Made by a program: the position numbers and the translations under genes
Shown here: positions 8,695-16,982 of the stretch, one piece after another
Layout: each line of letters begins with the position of its first letter
Numbering within the stretch: the first letter of the stretch is position 1
The notes under the pieces: model-generated
Told to the model about the DNA's origin: nothing
Seen by the model: only the letters and a program-made list of their open reading frames with translations
Database searches by the model: none
NCBI RefSeq assembly: GCF_000315625.1
Contig: NW_005434658.1
Location: 33,435-58,511, forward strand
Source of the DNA: Guillardia theta CCMP2712
Taxonomy: Eukaryota > Cryptophyceae > Pyrenomonadales > Geminigeraceae
Direction of reading: 5' to 3'
Length of the DNA stretch: 25,077 nt

Positions 8695-10147
8695 AAGAGA
8701 GCAATCCTCAGTGTATCTCGTCGTGCAACGAGGATGACAAGGATATCATCGATAAAGTTGGAGCGCTCCTGTTCCTGTCGTAAGGATGCACGTATTACAA
8801 CCTTTTCTTGTTACAGAGTTCATGCATTTGCAGACAAGTGTTGATTAGAATGTTACTAACCATCACTGACATCATCTCATCTAAACTTTCTACAGTTCAA
8901 TCTTCTGTTTTCACCTCTTGCTTTCTCCTCCTCTCCTTCCCCCTCCTCTCCCACCTACGGTATTCCCCCACTCCCTGTTCCCGCCCAGTTGCGCGGACCT
9001 ACTCGACCAACAGGCCAGCCCCCGCCCAGGCTTTTTTTCTGCGGTCAAATTATCCGATTCCACCCCCAGACCCTCTCACTCCACCCCCTCCTTTCCCAGG
9101 GCTTTTAAGGACCTCGGATGGGTACCCCACGGCCCTGACCACCCTACCCGGTTCGGCTCTGGGGCCGTTCCGAAACTGTTGACTAATGATACTCAATTAC
9201 CCCACCCCCCCTATTGACCGGCAACCACCCTCCGGGCCCACCTAGGGGTCGTCCAGAGCATGAGGAACCAGCCGCTGACGGGGGCTCGATAATTCAATTT
9301 TAGGTCCTTTTTTTTTCCGGGGGGTTGAGTAATCAACTTATTAGGTCCCGGAGGCTCAAAGTTGAGTAATAACAACTTGGGGTCACCCGGGTTGAGTTAA
9401 GTAAACAGCTGGGTACCGGGGAGGCTGACAGGCTCTGGCTGGCAATATGGACGGATGGTTCGGAGCTTACCGAGAGGCTTTTAGTTATTTTCTTACTACC
9501 GGGCCGCCACTACTACTACACTGATGAGTCTTTTTTCAGCCTAGTAACGTTTTGGCCCCTTTAATCAACTTGCTTTTTCGACCGTCGAGCGCGAGTTGAC
9601 TTAATATTAGTACCAGAATGAAATTGAACTTGGTCTGCGTTAGTCTCCTCAAATCGCAACTTCCTGGCAACGCCGGTTCGTCATCGGTAAACGTCGCCGG
9701 ACGACCGGGCCACCGTGACCCCGGCCACACCGCGTTCACGGTCACGTGCTGGCATCATCCTCGGCACGGCCCCGCGCCATGAACGGTACCCTGATCGTTT
9801 CCCAAAATTTTGGATCATGATCAATATATTATTGTCCTCGTACTGATCTTTAACTTAACTTTGAGTAAAGGATCAATGAAAGCTGCTATGATGCAGATCC
9901 CGGTCCGATCCCCCAAGCAATCATTGCTCGAGACCCGGTGACCGTCGCCGGAGTCGGTTAATTAACTTCGGCGGCTCAGGGCACCGTCTCACACTACGCG
10001 CGGCCGCACGTGACGGCCGCACCCGCATACCTACGCCGTACGCTACGCCGCGGCCGGTGACCGTCTGACCGTCCACGCCGACCCTCAGCCCTGAGTCACG
10101 GGCGAGTATTGTCTGTTACTGTTTTACACCTCTTTTTCATTGTTCTC
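8695..10147. other. Large gene-free region with GC-rich palindromic island and degenerate tandem unit
   Basis: 1.45 kb between THOC5 and the RWP-RK gene. The part next to the RWP-RK start (8695-8900) is unremarkable and probably its promoter; 8925-9100 is C-rich. At 9301-9413 there are three degenerate copies of a 35-40 bp unit with TAGGTCC and GTTGAGTAA cores. At 9890-10090 the base composition turns CG-rich, with repeated GTGACCGTC-like words and a hairpin around CACGTG at 10000-10020. I find no conserved coding exon, tRNA or rRNA signature. Confidence 0.6.
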
Positions 10148-12892
10148 TTATGCGCTGCCCAGGGTCATCAGTGACAGTCCTGGCAAGTCCTGCCGAGCGA
10201 TAAGCCGAGAGGAAGAAGTGAGGAGGGAGGAAAGGGATAGCTTGCGAGAGATGTTGCGTTCCTCCTTGTCTGTTGCGTGATACACTTCCTGTATAACAAC
10301 AGCCATAAGAAATGACGTGAATTATCCATGGTTTGCTCGCACATCTTCTGTAGTTTCTGCCTGCTGAACCAGCGTAAGGATACAGCATTTCGATACCATT
10401 CACCAATCTCCCTTGACATCCCCCCTACCCATCCACCCAAAACACACTCCCCACTTCTTCCTCCTCACCTTTGATGAGACAACTTCTCCCTCCTCGTTGA
10501 TGCCTTCAAGCACCATCTTCTCGGGCTCCTTCTCCTCCTGCAGTGCTGCCACTAAGAGTCTGCTACCTGCCCCTTATTCCACCTCTTCATTCTCGACAAA
10601 GATCTCCAAGAACTCCGACGTCACCTGAGTGCCATCAACACATGCAGCACGGAGTTGTAATCCGAAAGACCTCTTTCTATCCCTGGAGGGCTGCCCCCGA
10701 GCCTGTCAAGGCTTCGCAACCAGGAACTTTTGGCAGATCCTTGTTGTTCATCTTGGCGAGCTCTTGCATCATCTGTTTCACCTGCAGCGCATGTGTCATC
10801 TTGGTGGCTCGAGCTTTTCTCCCAGTACCTGTGTCCACACCAAGCAACGTTCTCGCAACGCTTTCACGAGCTTAGAGAAGGTGATCCCCGAGTCCCGGAG
10901 CTGCAAGGTGGCATCATTGAAAACTGCACCCAACTTGTTCGCCCATACCAACGGAGCCTTGATGTTGCTGCTGTCGCCCGAGTCTCTCGCTGGGAAGGTC
11001 ATGCATCCTATAGTCTGGAAGAGGAAGCAGAGTCAGAGGGATAGCCAAGAACTCAATGCCTCACCTGCGCCCATTTGTATGGTCGTCCGGGACTGTTGGG
11101 ATCGTTCAATGCCCGAGGACGACGAGTGATGATGTTAATCTACAGGTAGTCGTTTGCGACCAGTGGAGAGTAGATTCCTGACTGCGTTGAAGTGTCAATG
11201 TTGAACGTCTAGGACAAGCAGGACAAGCAGAATCACATCGTTAGAAAAGAGGTCTTGGAGGAAGGAGGGCTCCTTCTCCTTGGAGCTGAGCTCATGCTGA
11301 ACAACCACAATCTGTGGAGTAGAACCAGTCAGTACAAGGCATGGTCATCTGAGGTTCATCTCGAAAGGTACGACCTGTAGCGTTGTCAAATACGAGAAGG
11401 TAAGAGTAATCGTTGGAGCAGCCGATGGAGAATCGTCTGCCTTCGGGGGAATTCTGAGCTTCAAGAACAACGGATGTGGTTTTGTCAAGGATCCTTCTTC
11501 ATTTTCCTCCATATCATTATTCTTCTTTTTCCTGCAAAAAACCGCTTTTCAGTCACCAGCAAATCTCCAGCACAACACAACCTTCGCTTCTTTCCATCTG
11601 TCCCAGGAGTAGGAGGAACAGCAGTTGCCTGCCGAGACCATGTCAACAAGGAAGCTTGCAACAAGGTTTGCCTCACCTGCGCTTTCATAAGCCTCAGTTA
11701 AGTCGCCTTCGATGCTCACTTTCACATCCTCTCCGAACGCAACATCATACGAATGAGCCTTGGCCGCACAATCGTAACCAATCCGAAGGAGACACAGGTA
11801 ACGAGCCGGAGTCACCTGATAGTATATCGAGTACAGAGGGCTAGGCAATAACGATGCTGTCGCAGCCAAGTCCGAGTGCAGGGAGGGAAGGGGCGCTGAC
11901 TTGTTGAACTCCTTCCTCACTGGCTCTGCAACATTGTAGATCGCATCGAGATGAGCTGTAGCGCCATCAGCTTCCAAGTACAAACATAGTGACAAGCTCA
12001 AAACCTTGCAATCCGTCAAGAAACTTCCGCTGGGAAGTCAGCTTGCCCTCGTACAATTGCTTGCGAAGTTCTTCGACGCAGCTTTTCAGCTACAAGAAGC
12101 CTCCATCAAACACACGATGAACCTTGTTGTTTCAAAGACTTGATCATCTCTTCCCTCTGATTGTGCTCTTTGTTCAAACGATTCAGCTCGTACTCGTGAG
12201 ACCTAGTCTCCGTCACTAAAGCCTTGCTGTCGTCATCCAGCACAGTACCCGCGAGGCCCTCCACGCTCTTCAGGGGTTGTCATTTCTTCAAAATCTTCTT
12301 CAGATATCAAGTCATCGACTGGGGAGATCCTGGTCATTTCAATCCACGGGAATTCAAAGCCCTCACATGCATGGCCCTTGTAATTCAAGCACACCTGCAA
12401 CTCTCTGCTGAGATGGATTTTCTGATACTGGAGGTTTTGAAGCTGAATACGTTATCATCAGACCAAGTGTTCTGCTGAGAGGTGTACACAACAGCGAGCC
12501 GCACGGACTGGGTCGTACGCTAGCAACTCCAAAGAGATCACGGACGGCACATCAATACATAACAAGAGACTATATCATTCAGATGCTCTGTTCTCACAAA
12601 GAATTGTGTAGACAGTACTCTACCTGCTGGCTCACTTGATCTGTCTTGATCCTTTCTGCCTCAGCGGCCGAGAGCATCCGGTCGGCTGCCTCGGGCGCGT
12701 CCCTGTTGGCCTTGCGCACTGGGCCTCTGCCATCTTGACCACACACATCCTTGCCGCTTCCTTCAAGCTCGAGCTGGACTTCTCTGTCTTGAGTCTCTCC
12801 CCCACCAGCTCCCCCACCAGCTCCCCCACCATCCCTCGCAGCTTCTTCGTTGTCCGCATGAAGCGCTCGAGCTCCTTCACCTGCCCTGCCAT
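10148..12892 (-). CDS. THOC5: THOC5, THO/TREX complex subunit
   Basis: About 18 minus-strand exons: 12892-12747, 12702-12624, 12442-12367, 12318-12249, 12202-12140, 12081-12005, 11955-11816, 11758-11677, 11597-11582, 11531-11375, 11311-11237, 11208-11144, 11092-11065, 11014-10829, 10781-10721, 10682-10583, 10537-10469 and 10288-10148, about 543 residues. Family landmarks occur in order: coiled coil, LQNLQYQKIHLSRELQVCL, SQRKFLDGLQAHL, LLPSPLYSIYYQ, DVKVSIEGDLTEA, GKKRRKKK linker, PHPLFLKLRI, LFSND, GRPYKWAQ, then the SEFLEIFVENEE region near the C-terminus. THOC5 belongs to the nuclear THO complex coupling transcription to mRNA export. Most introns are 38-58 nt. Weak points are the 12139-12082 joint, a 16-nt exon, the 38-nt intron at 10720-10683, the final exon after a 180-nt intron, and an apparent 1-nt frame break near 10626 inside an otherwise homologous segment. 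The identity is firm; the exact structure is approximate. Confidence 0.85.
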
Positions 12893-13855
12893 GATCTCTG
12901 CTTCTGCATCGCCGTTACAGCCGTTACATAAATTACTGTGTTCAGTCCTCTCGGGCCCGGCAGCGGCCGGCCCCGGGCGGCGTCACGGCGTCCGATCACG
13001 GTGACGGTGACGGTCAGTGACCCCGGGCGCAGTACGGTACGGTCTAAGTTTCCGTGGCATCGAGCATCATGATACCATCTGTAGAAGGCTGCCACACCCG
13101 AACTGCCACAGTGCGGCAGACCGTCGTTGCACGGCCCGTTCCGATCGGATCGGACCGTCGGTCACGCCGCGGCGCCGCCCTGCCAGTGGGCCGGGGGCCG
13201 GGCCGCCGCGGCCTCCTGACTCAGTGACTCAGTGCCTGTCACGGAGTACTAGGCTACGTGACGGTGACTCACTGAGTCAGGCTGGCCGGGCAGGCTGACT
13301 GGCCCGGGCATCAGACGGTTGGCAGTTTTCACGGAGTCCGACACGATAGAGTTTTATTGTGGCTCGTGCAGCCTCGAGGCTAGCTGAAGTCACTCAGAAG
13401 TTTGACCGTGATTGACAAAGTCGCACCGTGACTCATCATTTATAGCAGCCACTCACGGTTACTAGATGATGGTTTTGAAGTACTCAGTACCGTAGGAAAA
13501 TCCGCATCATCAGTCTTCACCCGTTCGAGTCGGCTCAGTTGCCGAAGGTCAAAATACACTGACAACTGTGACTTAGTATCCAACGATGAAGAGGCGGAAG
13601 CTGTTCAGGCTACGCGTAGCCCTTCAAGTTACAGCGCTTTGTACCTAGTTGAGCAATATCAACCCAAGGATGTCTCCAAAGGGTCCACTTCCCCGTACAT
13701 GCTCTGTGAGCATTCAAAATTGACAAGGCTGAATACTATTTGTGTCAAGCGAGCTCCAACGCACATGTTGGCTTGCACCTGTCAGTGAGGAAAATTTCTT
13801 TCAAGAATTCAGGCATCCATGACTCATCGATGTTCATTTCATCAATTTCCAAGTG
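12893..13855. other. Intergenic region with GC-rich palindromic island
   Basis: 963 bp upstream of THOC5. From 12940 to 13330 it is GC-rich with GTGACGGTGACGGTCAGTGA-type words, GGGCCGGGGGCCGGGCC runs and a perfect 13-bp inverted repeat at 13215-13227 / 13269-13281. Beyond 13350 the sequence returns to average composition, with scattered GACTCA/TGAGTC words but no recognisable exon. It must include the THOC5 promoter. Confidence 0.55.
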
Positions 13856-14755
13856 TCAGGCATGATGCTGGAGAAATCTTGCACGGTTATTTCCTTGAAA
13901 GACTGCAAACAGACATATGCAGAAGAGGTATAACAATGTCGAGGAGAGTATATTCTCAATTTCTGCTTGCAATGACTGGGGAGTCCTGTGGATCAAAATC
14001 CTTGACAAGTGTCCTGCAAAGGCCAAAGCACCATTGAAGAATATGAGCTCCCTGTAAGAGTATGAACCCACAAGGAACACCATGGACAAGACGAGCGAAA
14101 TCAATTTCACATGCTCAAGGTTGGGATTCATCATGAGCAGCTCCGTCATAAAGACAAAAAATCTCACATACAGCACTCGCTTCAGCAGGATAGCTAACGA
14201 GATCCTTTGGCTTTGTGACATGCGCGAAGTCAAGAACATTCCGATCCAGACGCCAATCAGAACGAAGAAGCGTAGCACAAACAAGTAATCATCGAAGCTG
14301 CTGATGCCCTTTTCGCTGTTCCTCATACTTAGAATGCCAATGTGGTACACAGTAGTTACTACCATACTCGCCGTCAAACCTACATTCTCTATACACACCA
14401 GAGACTGGAGAAAGTAGTCATGATACTTCAGCTCCATCTGCTCATTTTCAAAAGGAGCTGCCTCCAGGAGCTTGCTCCTGATGAAGTTTATGCTCTGCAA
14501 CAACAGTTGTCGAGAATTCAAGGGTTGGGCTTCGGCGACTTTCATTGCAACAGTATAACAGGGCACGCAGAGGCTGATTGATTGAATCAGGACCTGAATC
14601 AGATATCCTCGTGGTAGCACAGCTCCTTTAAGCGACCCTACAAGCCCTATTCCAAAGAGTGCGACGTACCCGGCTCAAAACAGATTGAAAACGCACTGAC
14701 CCACTTACAGGTTGACAATGGAGTTCTCAAGTAGCAAAGCAAGATTCATCAGCAT
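13856..14755 (-). CDS. Multi-pass membrane protein of unknown family
   Basis: The main exon runs 14573-13856 and ends at TGA. A 5' exon 14755-14709 (start MLMNLALLLENS) with a GTAAGT donor joins it at phase 2 to the CAG acceptor at 14576-14574, giving about 254 residues; this joint is inferred. Without it, the ATG at 14545 is the first. About six hydrophobic segments alternate with short loops: around VCIENVGLTASMVVTTVYHI, YLFVLRFFVLIGVWIGMFL, LLKRVLYVRFFVFMTELLM, VKLISLVLSMVFLVGSY, ELIFFNGALAFAGHL and LSSTLLYLFCICLFAVF. The last is followed by a basic tail (QGNNRARFLQ). Six TMs followed by such a linker resemble the N-terminal sensor part of some protist cyclases or histidine kinases, but no catalytic exon follows in the next 500 bp, so it is either a short protein or a truncated receptor. 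I do not recognise the family. Confidence 0.6.
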
Positions 14756-15482
14756 CTCAGCTCAGCAGTTCCGTCCTAGTGCCTAACTCTAATACCTACT
14801 GCCAGTATGCATGCTATCATACGCACTATGATTGCCGCCTGAATCCGACCGCATTGCTTTCTGACCTAGCCATCGCCCTGTGTCACTCCTCCCCTCCTGC
14901 CTGAGGGCCAGGGGCTGTTTTGACTGTTTCCTATTTAAAACCTTTATAGCAAAAGCACCATAACACGAGTGACAGTTAAAGTACCCCACCCCACCTTTGA
15001 CTCCCTGGCTATGTCGTGACCGCTCACGTGCTGCAGTGCGGTAGGCTTCCACTAACCCTACCGATAGATTATTAGTGCTACACAACATTAATTGAACGTG
15101 GGTGGCGATGAGCGGCTGCAGGCTTCAAACAACCTGGGCGGTAAAGGACCCCACCCCCTCTGCCACACAGGATTCAAGGACCCTGGAGTAAACATCACCC
15201 AGTTTACTTCAACACTTTTGCTCCGAGGCTCCGTGCTCAGCTCCGGGCAGCGCCGGGCCTTCGGGTTTGCTGAACTCCCCAGAATTCTGCCCAGAATTCC
15301 CGCCAAATGGCTCCTGTGGCGCGTTGAGCAGGAGTGATCGTAAGTTTCATGCTTGTGATGACGGAGGGGCAGGTGGTGGAGTGGGGTTGAGGAAGACAAG
15401 GTGTACAACATCTTTTCCAATCGAATGCCGTCGAGAGCGTCATTGGGTATATCTCAGATCGATGACTTTCAATAGCCAGGCC
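14756..15482. other. Gene-free divergent region upstream of the MCM8 relic
   Basis: 727 bp between two divergent genes. Open frames of about 100 codons exist on both strands, but they have mixed composition, no family match and no convincing splice signals. It contains short repeats such as CCCAGAATTCTG/CCAGAATTCC near 15280-15300. I see nothing definite beyond presumed promoters. Confidence 0.5.
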
Positions 15483-16647
15483 ATGGCAGCACCTCGAGGC
15501 TGGGATCTGTATCTTCCGCAAGAGAGCTACACTAGGGTGAGCGAACTGCACCATCTTCACGTGCTTTGACCTTCAAGCAGGACCATCACCTTGTTCCAAT
15601 TATACAAGGCTTAACGAGGTGGTTCCGTGGGCCTGGGAGAAAAACGTTGAGAAATGTATTGCGGTGCTGGTTGAAAGCATCAAAGTTTCTCTCTGCACCG
15701 TACGCAGATTGATCCCGAGAATTTGACCTCAGTATCCTTTGAATACAACGAGTTGCTCCAATGCCCCGTCGAGGGGTTGTCATGGGCTATCAATGAAAGG
15801 CCGCAAGAAGCCATCGCGGCTCTCGGACTGGCAGTGTTTGAATCCCTCTTTGTCAGTGATCAAGGGGTTGAAGATGGCCAAGACTTGTACCCTCCTCCAT
15901 CGAGAAAAGTTGCAGTTCGATTCATGAATTATGAGCCAGTGACGCCAATGAAGTTTCTCAAATCCAACTGCATTGGAAAGTTTGTTTGCGTGCGGGGAAC
16001 GGTCATTCGCGTGAGCACCATCAAACCGATATTGCTTTCGATGAACTTTCTCTGTGCAAAGTGCAGAGGAGAAAAAACGGTAACGATGAATGATGGCAAG
16101 TTCGACTGTCCTGGGTCTTGCTTGGTATGTAAGAACAAATCGATGATTCCTGATAGACACTCTTCCATCACCACAGACTGGCAGAAGGTAAGACTTTAAG
16201 AAATAGTGACAGATGAGAGCCGGGAAGATGGGAGGATGACGAGGACAATAGAGTGTGAGCTTACCGATAATTTGGTTGAGAAATGTATTCCTGGAGATGA
16301 GATTGCAATATCGGGAATCGTGAAAGTTGTGAGTACAGATGGTGATGGTGGGCATCGAGGAAAGAGCAAATGTCTCTTCTTGATGTACATAGAAGCCAAC
16401 TCTATTTCGAATTCGAAGAAGGCTTCCGGAGACAAGGTCTGACCATCTGCAAATATGTTGATGCGTTGAAAAGACTGATTTATCCTTGCAGAGTGACAAT
16501 CTCGTTTTCACCTCAAAAGACCTAAAAGCACTAAGGGAAATTGCCAATGACTCTGATACATTCAAGTTGGTTGTCAATTCAATTTGCCCTAGCATTTATG
16601 GGCATGAGGTTGTAAAAATGGCCTTGGCACTCGCTTTGTTTGGTGGA
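15483..16647 (+). pseudogene. MCM8: MCM8 homologue, N-terminal half only, with in-frame stop
   Basis: Exons 15483-15536, 15578-15655, 15708-16436 and 16492-16647 read as MCM8. Landmarks are RGWDLYLPQESY at the start, AIAALGLAVFESL, NYEPVTPMKFLKSNCIGKFV, VRGTVIRVSTIKP, a zinc-binding cysteine cluster (CAKC...C...CLVC), RTIECELTDNLVEKCIPGD, LMYIEANSISNSK, then FKLVVNSICPSIYGHEVVK and LALALFGG. In the family, MCM8 pairs with MCM9 as a helicase in homologous recombination. Two defects are visible. The conserved W-Q-x-I-R-x-Q-E motif reads WQKVRL-TAA-EIV, so the conserved Gln codon CAA is TAA at 16197-16199. Homology then stops after FGG at 16647, before the Walker A, Walker B and arginine-finger segments, none of which occur before the next gene. 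Splice sites remain clean, so decay is recent or the defects are assembly errors. Without correction the product would be about 216 residues. Confidence 0.85.
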
Positions 16648-16982
16648 CGGCACTCAAATTGGCCTCATCATATGGCCTGCTCGAATATTTCCTCGATGCT
16701 GTAGCAAAGGCGTCTGCTGTCTCGATCTGTCACAGTACAGTGAGTACAGTCACAACCCCTGCGAACCGGCTCCGAATCCTGGTCAAAATCTCCTGCGCGT
16801 CCACCTGAACAGAGGTAAGGAAATTCAAGATCAGGCGCCTCCGCGGCTCCGGCGGCGCAGTGCCGCCGGGCCCGGCGGCCCGGCCCGGCCCGGCCGCGTG
16901 GCCCACTGGGCCGGCCGGGCTCGGTTGATCAAATCATTGTGATAAAAAAACATTCCGAGTCTGCCCCAGAGGCCTGAGACCG
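16648..16982. other. Junction between the MCM8 relic and SEC6, with GC island
   Basis: 335 bp. The first 90 bases can be read in another frame as ALKLASSYGLLEYFLDAV followed by a GTGAGT donor at 16741, which looks exon-like but is not MCM8 sequence I recognise. A GC island follows at 16845-16925 with GGGCCCGGCGGCCCGGCCC, the same core as near 7170. SEC6 starts 57 bases after it, so the SEC6 promoter must lie here. Confidence 0.5.

Noticed and set aside
12203-12248. Second apparent frameshift in THOC5
   Set aside because: A 46-nt intron with GTAC donor and CTAG acceptor gives correct phase and family-like sequence on both sides.
12624-12892. Apparent frameshift inside the first coding block of THOC5
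   Set aside because: A 44-nt GT-AG intron at 12746-12703 with matching phase restores the frame, in line with other introns here.
14789-15569. Open frames of about 100 codons between the membrane protein and MCM8
   Set aside because: No recognisable domain, mixed composition and no supporting splice structure.
15780-16595. 271-codon minus-strand open frame
   Set aside because: It is the antisense shadow of the MCM8 exons; the plus strand has clear homology.
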